A program made the translations under genes and the position numbers. Shown in pieces: positions 8,102-12,868 of a stretch of DNA of 12,868 nucleotides. Below the pieces are notes generated by a model that was not told where the DNA came from, did not search any database, and saw only the letters and a program-made list of their open reading frames with translations. Location: positions 1 to 12,868 of the forward strand of contig JBNJGE010000089.1 in the NCBI GenBank assembly GCA_051747505.1, written 5' to 3'. The stretch is from Albimonas sp051747505 (GTDB lineage Bacteria > Pseudomonadota > Alphaproteobacteria > Rhodobacterales > Rhodobacteraceae). Each line of letters starts with the position of its first letter. Within the stretch, counting starts at the first letter, position 1.

Positions 8102-9046
8102 TCAGCCCCGGGCGCGGTCTTCGCCGCCCGCCTCGGGGGCTTCGGCGGACTCGGTCGCGCCCGGACGGGGGGGCTCCAGCTCGCCATGCACGCGCGGCTC
8201 GGCGCGCATCAGCAGGCGCAGCAGGCGGGCGAGCTCGTCGCGCATGTCGCGGCGGTGCACGACGCGGTCCAGCATCCCGTGCTCCAGCAGGTATTCGGCG
8301 CGCTGGAAGCCTTCGGGCAGGGTTTCCCGGATCGTCTGCTCGATCACGCGGGGGCCGGCGAAGCAGATCAGGGCGCCCGGCTCGGCGATCTGCACGTCGC
8401 CGAGCATGGCGTAGGAGGCGGTGACGCCGCCGGTGGTGGGGTCGGTGAGGACCACCACGTAGGGCAGACCGGCTTCCTGCACCATCTGCACCGCGGCGGT
8501 GGTCCGGGGCATCTGCATCAGGCTGAGGATGCCCTCCTGCATGCGCGCTCCGCCCGCGGCGGTGAAGGCGACCAGCGGCGCGCGCCGCTCCACCGCGCGC
8601 TCGGCCGCGGCGATCAGGGCGTTGCCCACGGCCATGCCCATGGAGCCGCCCATGAAGGCGAAGTTCTGGCCGAAGCAGATCACGGGCAGCTTGCCGATCT
8701 CGCCCTCGGCGACCAGGGCGGCCTCGTGCTCGCCGGTCTTGCGGCGGGCGTCGCGCAGGCGGTCGGGGTAACGCTTCTCGTCGCGGAAATGCAGGGGGTC
8801 GGCGATCGGCTCGGGGACCTCGACCTCCTTGAACATGCCGTGGTCGAACAGGGCCTTGAAGCGCTCGCGCGGAGTGATGGCCATGTGGTGCTGGCAGGAG
8901 GGGCAGACGTGCAGCGCCTCGGTCAGCTCCCGGTGGAAGAGCATCGTCCCGCAGGAGTCGCATTTGCGCCAGAGGTTCTCCGGCATCTCGCGGCGCGAGA
9001 AGAGCGAGTTGATCCGCGGGCGGACGTAGTCGTTGATCCAGTTCAT
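8102..9046 (-). CDS. accD: Acetyl-CoA carboxylase carboxyltransferase subunit beta
   Basis: AccD with AccA transfers the carboxyl group from biotin on AccB to acetyl-CoA and makes malonyl-CoA, the committed step of fatty acid synthesis. The 314-residue protein has the N-terminal zinc ribbon (Cys29, Cys32, Cys48, Cys51) and then the crotonase-like carboxyltransferase fold, with FMGGSMGMAVG (131-141), TAAGGARMQEG (162-172), DPTTGGVTASYAMLGD (202-217) and GPRVIEQTIRETLPEGFQ (231-248). The last 30 or so residues are a low-complexity Pro/Glu/Ala tail, common and variable in this family. GAGG at 9054-9057 sits 7 nt before the ATG. The gene leads the accD-folC pair and may supply malonyl-CoA to the PKS downstream. 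The usual alphaproteobacterial neighbour trpA is not upstream here; an EamA-type gene is. Confidence 0.97.
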   Translation of the reverse strand: MNWINDYVRPRINSLFSRREMPENLWRKCDSCGTMLFHRELTEALHVCPSCQHHMAITPRERFKALFDHGMFKEVEVPEPIADPLHFRDEKRYPDRLRDARRKTGEHEAALVAEGEIGKLPVICFGQNFAFMGGSMGMAVGNALIAAAERAVERRAPLVAFTAAGGARMQEGILSLMQMPRTTAAVQMVQEAGLPYVVVLTDPTTGGVTASYAMLGDVQIAEPGALICFAGPRVIEQTIRETLPEGFQRAEYLLEHGMLDRVVHRRDMRDELARLLRLLMRAEPRVHGELEPPRPGATESAEAPEAGGEDRARG

Positions 9047-9120
9047 GCGCTCGCCTCGTGCGGGCTGCGGCCGGGAGGGCGGCCGACGCTCGCGCGCCTC
9101 CTATCCGCGCGCGGGGCGGA

Positions 9121-9131
9121 TTGCAATGCAA
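9121..9131. repeat. Perfect 11-bp palindrome in the accD upstream gap
   Basis: On the minus strand the sequence is TTGCATTGCAA: two 5-bp arms around one base. It forms an AT-richer island in very GC-rich DNA, about 75 bp upstream of the accD start. It could be a regulator half-site pair. Its TTGCAT or TTGCAA could serve as a -35 box, but the only -10-like sequence (GGATAG at 9101-9106) is at an unusual distance, so a promoter is not claimed. Confidence 0.4.
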
Positions 9132-9151
9132 GCGCCCGCGAGCGGCCGGCC

Positions 9152-9589
9152 TCAGCCGGGGCGGGCGAGGAGCATGGCGCCGGCGGCGATGAGCCCGACC
9201 CCGGCCCATTGCAGGGGCGTGAGACGCTCTCCCAGCAGCAGGGCGCCGAGGAGGGCCACGAAGACGACGCTCAGCTTGTCCACCGGCGCCACGCGCGAGG
9301 CCTCGCCCAGATTCAGCGCGCGGAAGTAGCACAGCCAGGAGGCGCCGGTGGCGAGGCCCGACAGCGTGAGGAAGATCAGGTTGCGCGTGGACAGGGCGCC
9401 GGCCCCCTCGAAGGCCCGGCCGCTCAAGGCGATGGCGCCGGTCAGGGCCAGCACGACGGCGGTGCGCACGAAGGTGGCGAGGTCGGAATCCACGTCCTCC
9501 ACGCCCAGCTTGGCGAGGATCGCCGTCAGCGCGGCGAAGACGGCGGCGCCGAGCGCCCAGACCTGCCAGGAGAGCCAGAGACCCTGCAT
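9152..9589 (-). CDS. EamA/DMT-type small membrane protein (single EamA repeat)
   Basis: The predicted 145-residue inner-membrane protein has about five hydrophobic helices (residues 8-26, 38-56, 70-90, 103-121 and 126-143). The C-terminal part, PVDKLSVVFVALLGALLLGE (102-121) followed by LTPLQWAGVGLIAAGAMLL (123-141), is characteristic of the EamA (drug/metabolite transporter) repeat. One repeat is half the usual ten-helix size, so it probably works as a dimer, as known for short DMT members. The substrate is unknown. The ATG at 9589 is preferred over an in-frame start 31 codons upstream: the extra residues are Arg/Pro/Gly-rich, fit no membrane protein start, and cover a good promoter. No Shine-Dalgarno precedes the ATG. 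The stop lies 105 bp before accD, so cotranscription with accD is possible. Confidence 0.85.
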   Translation of the reverse strand: MQGLWLSWQVWALGAAVFAALTAILAKLGVEDVDSDLATFVRTAVVLALTGAIALSGRAFEGAGALSTRNLIFLTLSGLATGASWLCYFRALNLGEASRVAPVDKLSVVFVALLGALLLGERLTPLQWAGVGLIAAGAMLLARPG

Positions 9590-9595
9590 CGGCGA

Positions 9596-9624
9596 AGGAT
9601 ACCGGGCGGCTTGCCGTCTGTCAC
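9596..9624 (-). promoter_or_regulatory. Sigma70-type promoter of the EamA-type gene (leaderless prediction)
   Basis: On the minus strand GTGACA (9619-9624) matches five of six bases of the TTGACA -35 box. After exactly 17 bp, TATCCT (9596-9601) matches four of six bases of the -10 box. Counting 7 nt past the -10 box puts transcription start at 9589, the A of the ATG. With no ribosome binding site in the six bases between, a leaderless mRNA is predicted. Confidence 0.55.
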
Positions 9625-9670
9625 CGGCTGCGCCCTCGCGCCGCCCGGGGGGCGGCTTGCGGCCACCGGC
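9604..9670. repeat. Two-part direct repeat in the divergent intergenic region
   Basis: GGGCGGCTTGC occurs at 9604-9614 and again at 9650-9660, each followed within a few bases by CACCGGC (9622-9628 and 9664-9670). The first copy covers the spacer and -35 box of the EamA-type promoter; the second lies upstream of the aminotransferase. The arrangement could be a pair of operator sites, but the sequence is GC-rich and chance repeats are not excluded. Confidence 0.4.
9640..9656. repeat. Inverted repeat, 7-bp arms
   Basis: GCCGCCC and GGGCGGC are separated by three G residues in the gap between the divergent EamA-type and aminotransferase genes. It overlaps the second copy of the direct repeat. 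It has no T-run on either strand and so is not a terminator; it may be an operator or a chance GC palindrome. Confidence 0.3.
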
Positions 9671-9671
9671 C

Positions 9672-9692
9672 CGCCGCCGCATTGTGGCGGCG
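9672..9692 (+). other. Possible hairpin in the aminotransferase leader
   Basis: CGCCGCC (9672-9678) and GGCGGCG (9686-9692) are complementary across the 7-nt loop GCATTGT. It ends 15 nt before the ribosome binding site. If it is in the transcript it could affect translation, but no attenuator peptide or T-box-like element is visible. Confidence 0.3.
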
Positions 9693-9707
9693 CGAGCGGA
9701 GATCGAG

Positions 9708-9713
9708 AGGAGG
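9708..9713 (+). promoter_or_regulatory. Ribosome binding site of the aminotransferase gene (decides start)
   Basis: A consensus AGGAGG stands 7 nt before the ATG at 9721. It fixes that start in preference to the in-frame ATG 13 codons upstream, whose extra residues are Arg-rich and not conserved-looking, and to the ATG two codons downstream. Confidence 0.85.
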
Positions 9714-9720
9714 GCGGGCC

Positions 9721-10593
9721 ATGCCGATGGCGTCGGGCGAGATCTGGACCTGGACCGGGGGCGGCTGGCATCAGGGCGACGTGATGGTCGCCGGGGCGGC
9801 GCATCACGGCTTCTGGCAGGGCGCCATGGTCTTCGACGGGGCGCGCGGCTTCGAGGGCGCGGCGCCGGATCTCGAGCGGCACTGCGCGCGGGTCAACGCC
9901 TCCTGCCGGGCGCTGGGCATGGCGCCCACGCTGCCGGAGGGCGAGATGGCGGAGATCGCGCGCGAGGGGCTGGCCAAGTTCCGCTCCGACGAGCCCGTCT
10001 ATATCCGCCCGATGTACTGGTCGGTGAGCGGGGACCGCTCCCTCATCAATCCGGATCCGGAGACCACGGCCTTCTGCCTGTGCCTCGAGGCCCTGCCGAT
10101 GGCGGACCCCGAACAGATGCCCGAGGGCGGGCTGCGGGTGACGACCACGCGCTTCCGCCGGCCCCTGCCCGAGAGCTCGACGCTGGAGGCCAAGGCCGCC
10201 TGCCTCTACCCCAACAACGCCCGCATGATCCGCGAGGCGAAGGAGAAGGGCTTCGACAACGCCGTGGCGCAGGACGCGCTGGGCAATGTGGCGGAGCTGG
10301 CCACGGCCAACATCTTCATCGTCAGGGACGGGGTGATCGCCACGCCGATCCCCAACGGGACCTTCCTCAACGGCATCACCCGCCAGCGGGTGATCGCCCT
10401 GCTGCGCGAGGCGGGGCGGGAGGTCGTGGAGACGGTGCTGACGCTGGAGGACGTGCGCGAGGCCGACGAGGTGTTCTCGACCGGCAACGCCAACAAGGTG
10501 CTGCCGGTGGCGCGCTTCGACGACCGCGACTACGGCCCCGGCCCGGTGGCGGCGCTGGCGCGGCGGCTCTACTGGGACTACGCGCTGGGCTGA
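9721..10593 (+). CDS. Class IV PLP aminotransferase, branched-chain amino acid type
   Basis: The cytosolic enzyme would exchange the amino group between a branched-chain amino acid, or a related substrate, and 2-oxoglutarate. The 290-residue protein fits fold-type IV: VFDGARGFEG (37-46), YIRPMYW (94-100), the PLP lysine Lys158 in LEAKAACLYPN, GNVAELATANIF (188-199) with Glu192, PNGTFLNGITR (211-221) and a C-terminal FSTGNANKVLPV (252-263). It resembles the BCAT-like proteins of Rhodobacteraceae, which are near this length and shorter than E. coli IlvE. Substrate assignment within the family is uncertain because D-amino acid transaminase and aminodeoxychorismate lyase share the fold. It is the only plus-strand gene, diverges from the EamA-type gene and converges on the lipoprotein gene. 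No strong promoter was found; TTGCGG at 9657-9662 with CATTGT 17 bp later is weak. Confidence 0.9.
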   Translation: MPMASGEIWTWTGGGWHQGDVMVAGAAHHGFWQGAMVFDGARGFEGAAPDLERHCARVNASCRALGMAPTLPEGEMAEIAREGLAKFRSDEPVYIRPMYWSVSGDRSLINPDPETTAFCLCLEALPMADPEQMPEGGLRVTTTRFRRPLPESSTLEAKAACLYPNNARMIREAKEKGFDNAVAQDALGNVAELATANIFIVRDGVIATPIPNGTFLNGITRQRVIALLREAGREVVETVLTLEDVREADEVFSTGNANKVLPVARFDDRDYGPGPVAALARRLYWDYALG

Positions 10594-10600
10594 GGGCGGG

Positions 10601-10933
10601 TCAGGGGCCGGAGACGCCCGCGCCCTTCGGGCTCAGGATCGGCGCCTGGCGCGCGCGGCGGTCCAGGCGGTCGAACTCCTCGCGCGTCATCCAGCCGTCG
10701 GAGAGGTCCATGCCGGCGGGGATGGCGACAGGCGCCTGCAGCTGCCTGGCCGCGGTGCGGCCGGCAAGGTCCAGGATCAGGCAGCGGCCGCCATGACAGA
10801 CGAGGCCGTCCCGCGCCGCGATCTCGAGCGCGCCCGAAGGGGTCGTGCGCGTCGGCGTCTGCGGGGCCGCGCAGGCGGCGAGCGCGGCGGCGAGGGCGAG
10901 GGGAAGCGCCGGGCGGCGCGAGCTCCGGGACAT
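10601..10933 (-). CDS. Small predicted lipoprotein of unknown function
   Basis: The 110-residue product has a short basic N-terminus (SRSSRR), a hydrophobic stretch (9-20) and a lipobox ending LAAC, with Cys21 as the lipidation site. The mature part is about 90 residues, with a Cys pair (Cys46, Cys51 in LVCHGGRC) and an acidic/basic tail, WMTREEFDRLDRRAR (81-95). I do not recognise the family. The GGAGG at 10941-10945 fixes the start at 10933 instead of an in-frame ATG 13 codons upstream. The stop faces the aminotransferase stop across 7 bp, and no terminator hairpin is visible between them. The mature protein would face the periplasm, and with no Asp after Cys21 sorting to the outer membrane is expected if Lol rules apply. 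Confidence 0.8.
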   Translation of the reverse strand: MSRSSRRPALPLALAAALAACAAPQTPTRTTPSGALEIAARDGLVCHGGRCLILDLAGRTAARQLQAPVAIPAGMDLSDGWMTREEFDRLDRRARQAPILSPKGAGVSGP

Positions 10934-10940
10934 GATCCGG

Positions 10941-10945
10941 CCTCC
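10941..10945 (-). promoter_or_regulatory. Ribosome binding site of the lipoprotein gene (decides start)
   Basis: GGAGG on the minus strand stands 7 nt before the ATG at 10933. It selects the start that puts the signal peptide directly at the N-terminus. Confidence 0.8.
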
Positions 10946-10988
10946 GGTGGGGTGATCGGCAGGCCGGGACAACGCGGCAGGCGGGCGG

Positions 10989-11004
10989 CGGTTCCGGAGG
11001 ACCG
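10989..11004 (-). terminator. Weak imperfect hairpin just after the nucleotidyltransferase stop
   Basis: On the minus strand CGGTCC and GGAACCG flank a short loop two bases after the TGA. The stem has one mismatch and no U-run follows, so intrinsic termination is doubtful. It may simply be chance. Confidence 0.15.
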
Positions 11005-11006
11005 TT

Positions 11007-12062
11007 TCAGCCGCGCCGGCCGCCCAGGAAGCGGCGCAGGCGGGCGGGGTTGAGCGCGCCCGCGGCGGCGTGGGCCAGCGTCTCGCGCGTGGTCAGCGCG
11101 GCCAGGGCGGCGGGGAGGCGGTCGCGCCTTGCATGCGTCTCGGCCAGCGCTGGGTCGGCGAGGGCGGCGAGGGCCTGCTGCGCCCAGCGCGTCTCGGCCT
11201 CGCAGGCGCCTGCGGGGGCGGGGTCCTCCCACAGCCAGGCCATCAGGGCGGCGAAGGCGCGAAAGGGCGGGCCCTGGCCCGCGGCCTCGAAGCGGGCGGC
11301 GAGGCGGTCGAGGTCGATGTCGCCGCCCTCGCGGAGCGACCGCCAGTCCAGCATGTCGCGGGGGCGCAAGGCGCGGCGATGAAAGCCGCGATCGGCGATC
11401 TGGGCGTGATGGACCAGATGGGCCAGCCGGTCCCCGGGCGCCGGGGCGAGGACCCCGGGCAGGGCGGAGGGGCGCGCCCGCTCCGCCAGCCCCCGCAGCG
11501 GGCCGCGGCGCGACCAGCCGGGGCGGGTGTGCAGCTCCACGCTCGCCACGCCGCCCTCGCGCGGGAACAGGGCGGGGAAGTGGTAGTCGGTGGGGACATG
11601 GGCGTTCCAGTCGCCCGTGTAGCCGGCCGCGCGCAGGGCCTCGACCGCCCGGGGCAGCTCCGCGGGCGCGACCATCAGGTCGAGGTCGATCATCTCCCGC
11701 CAGGGGAGGGGCGCGCCGCCGGCCTCGGCCAGCGCGGCGGCGCCCTTGAGGGCCACGGGGCGCAGGCCGGCCCGGGACAGATGCCCGACGACCTGCCGGA
11801 ACTGGGCGGCGAGCGCCCCGGCGCGGGCCTCGCGGGCCTGCATGACCGGGCGCAGCAGAAGCTCCGCCGCCGGGGGCGGCAGGACTGTGGAGAGGGCGGA
11901 GCAGACCGGCCAGCTCACCCCGTGCGCCTCGGCGAAGGCGAGAATGTCGAGGACGCGCGCCTGCGGGGGCGCGGGCGCCTCCCCCCGCCCCCAGGCGCGC
12001 AGCAGGGCGAGGGTCTCGCCCGCCGCGCCGGGCGGGAGGGCGTCCGCAGGCGGGGCGTTCAC
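11007..12062 (-). CDS. NTP_transf_5-like nucleotidyltransferase family protein
   Basis: The 351-residue protein has the layout of the uncharacterised nucleotidyltransferase family (Pfam NTP_transf_5): an alpha-helical N-terminus, VALKGAAAL (103-111), the paired carboxylates Asp126 and Asp128 in REMIDLDLMV, a downstream AAGY (145-148), a third acidic strand VELHTRPGW (175-183), and the helical DRLAHLVHHAQI (211-222) with RPRDMLDW (233-240). The D-x-D plus later acidic residue fit a two-metal active site of the polymerase-beta type. The substrate is unknown. Such proteins are often found beside polysaccharide or peptide-modification genes, but here the gene follows a LiuC-like hydratase, with its GTG start overlapping the preceding TGA by 4 bp (GTGA, 12059-12062). 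That implies translational coupling. The stop is 73 bp upstream of the lipoprotein start. Confidence 0.78.
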   Translation of the reverse strand: MNAPPADALPPGAAGETLALLRAWGRGEAPAPPQARVLDILAFAEAHGVSWPVCSALSTVLPPPAAELLLRPVMQAREARAGALAAQFRQVVGHLSRAGLRPVALKGAAALAEAGGAPLPWREMIDLDLMVAPAELPRAVEALRAAGYTGDWNAHVPTDYHFPALFPREGGVASVELHTRPGWSRRGPLRGLAERARPSALPGVLAPAPGDRLAHLVHHAQIADRGFHRRALRPRDMLDWRSLREGGDIDLDRLAARFEAAGQGPPFRAFAALMAWLWEDPAPAGACEAETRWAQQALAALADPALAETHARRDRLPAALAALTTRETLAHAAAGALNPARLRRFLGGRRG

Positions 12063-12853
12063 CCCTGCCCGGTTCCCGGCCAGACCGGCTTGCGCTTGTC
12101 GAAGAAGGCCGCGATGCCCTCGGAGGCGGAGGGCGTCTCCCAGGCGTCGGCCAGCCGGCGGGCGGTGTCGGCGGAGACCGCGTCGTCGATGCGCGGGCCG
12201 AGGCTGCGCAGCAGGTCCTTGGAGGCGGCGACGGCTTCGGGGGCGGCGGAGAGATAGGGCTTGATCTCGGCCTCGACGGCGGCGTCGAGCTCCGCCGCGG
12301 GCACGGCCTTCGCCAGCAGGCCGAGGCGCACGGCCTCCTCCGAATCGAAGAGGCGGGCGGAGAAGAAGACGCGCCGGGCGTTCGCCTCCCCCATGCGGGC
12401 GACGACGAAGGGGGAGATTGTCGCGGGGATCAGGCCGAGCCGGACCTCGGTGAAGCCGAAGCGGGACCCCTCCGCACCCACGGCCACGTCGCAGACCGAC
12501 ATCATGCCCAGGCCCCCGCCGAAGGCCTGGCCGTTGACGCGCCCGATCAGGGGCTTGGGCAGGCGGTTGAGGGCGTCGAGCATGTCGGCGAGGCCGGTGG
12601 CCTGGGCGATGCGCGTCTCGCGGTCCGCGGCGATCTGGGCCTTCATCCAGGACAGGTCGCCGCCGGCGCAGAAGCTCTCGCCCTCGCCGGTGAGCACGAC
12701 GGCGCGCAGGGCCGGATCGGCGCCGAGATCGGCGGCGGCCTGCGTCAGCTCTGCGATCATCGCCTCGTGGAGGGCGTTGTGCTTGTCGGGCCGGGCGAGG
12801 GTGAGGGTGGCGACGCCGCGCGCGTCGGTCTCGATCCGGATGGTCTCAGGCAT
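12059..12853 (-). CDS. liuC: Enoyl-CoA hydratase/isomerase family, methylglutaconyl-CoA hydratase-like
   Basis: A crotonase-fold CoA enzyme of 264 residues. In leucine and isovalerate breakdown LiuC hydrates 3-methylglutaconyl-CoA to HMG-CoA. The signs are SFCAGGDLSWM (60-70; oxyanion hole and the W-M pair of this subgroup), GQAFGGGLGMM (108-118) and RFGFTEVRLGLIPATISPFVV (131-151), with Glu136 as the retained catalytic glutamate. The place of the other classical crotonase glutamate is Gly116, as in bacterial LiuC proteins. GGGAG at 12861-12865 lies 7 nt before the ATG. The upstream neighbour lies beyond the right edge; liu genes such as the carboxylase subunits would confirm the call. The gene overlaps the nucleotidyltransferase gene by 4 bp. 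A generic enoyl-CoA hydratase is the main alternative. Confidence 0.82.
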   Translation of the reverse strand: MPETIRIETDARGVATLTLARPDKHNALHEAMIAELTQAAADLGADPALRAVVLTGEGESFCAGGDLSWMKAQIAADRETRIAQATGLADMLDALNRLPKPLIGRVNGQAFGGGLGMMSVCDVAVGAEGSRFGFTEVRLGLIPATISPFVVARMGEANARRVFFSARLFDSEEAVRLGLLAKAVPAAELDAAVEAEIKPYLSAAPEAVAASKDLLRSLGPRIDDAVSADTARRLADAWETPSASEGIAAFFDKRKPVWPGTGQG

Positions 12854-12868
12854 CGGCGGGCTCCCGCA

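Noticed and set aside
9590..9682. N-terminal extension of the EamA-type protein
   Set aside because: Basic Pro/Gly-rich residues before the first membrane helix and overlap with the -10 and -35 boxes argue for the ATG at 9589.
6980..9784. 934-codon plus-strand frame opposite folC and accD
   Set aside because: Shadow of the two conserved genes on the other strand; low-complexity product with no motif.
9348..10796. 482-codon plus-strand frame through the aminotransferase
   Set aside because: Wrong frame for the aminotransferase, whose motifs and ribosome binding site fit another frame; the product is Arg/Gly/Ala-rich.
10934..11006. Promoter for the lipoprotein gene
   Set aside because: TTGTCC is a possible -35 but nothing like a -10 box lies 16-18 bp downstream; the gene may be read from the nucleotidyltransferase transcript.
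1..12868. tRNA, rRNA, CRISPR, insertion sequence or prophage
   Set aside because: No cloverleaf-like sequence, no regularly spaced repeats, no transposase or integrase frame and no terminal inverted repeats were found on reading both strands.

Overview
The window is very GC-rich and almost every codon ends in G or C. Its gene content and protein style point to an alphaproteobacterium, most likely of the Rhodobacterales. The clues are an accD-folC pair, a class IV aminotransferase that resembles the BCAT-like proteins of that group, and a bacterial LiuC-type hydratase. The taxonomic call is inference from protein resemblance, not a search result.

Layout. The left half (1-6657, minus strand) is one open frame of 2219 codons running off the left edge. 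It is a multidomain type I polyketide synthase read as KS-AT-DH-(degenerate MT)-structural KR half-ER-KR, cut inside the KR, so the end of the KR and any ACP lie outside the window. Upstream on the same strand are folC (6752-8089) and accD (8102-9046), 12 bp apart. The folC-to-PKS gap is 94 bp with no visible terminator, so an accD-folC-PKS transcript is plausible. Behind accD, also on the minus strand, is a short five-helix EamA-type membrane protein (9152-9589). Its promoter is well formed and places the predicted transcription start on the ATG itself, so the mRNA may be leaderless.

Divergent from it, the only plus-strand gene is a class IV PLP aminotransferase (9721-10593). It converges, with a 7 bp gap, on a small lipoprotein gene (10601-10933, minus). 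The right end holds two minus-strand genes that overlap by 4 bp (GTGA): a LiuC-like enoyl-CoA hydratase (12059-12853) followed by an uncharacterised NTP_transf_5-like nucleotidyltransferase (11007-12062).

How the genes may work together. AccD is a subunit of the carboxylase that makes malonyl-CoA, and the PKS acyltransferase carries a malonyl-type signature, so precursor supply and consumer may be expressed together. The PKS has a complete reductive set, a dead-looking methyltransferase and no sign of a second module. That fits an iterative synthase making a saturated, unbranched, lipid-like chain, possibly of the RkpA type linked to surface polysaccharide in rhizobia. The aminotransferase and LiuC-like hydratase both fit branched-chain amino acid metabolism but are not in one operon. 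No RNA genes, insertion sequences, CRISPR arrays or phage genes were seen, and no stretch over 300 bp lacks a gene.
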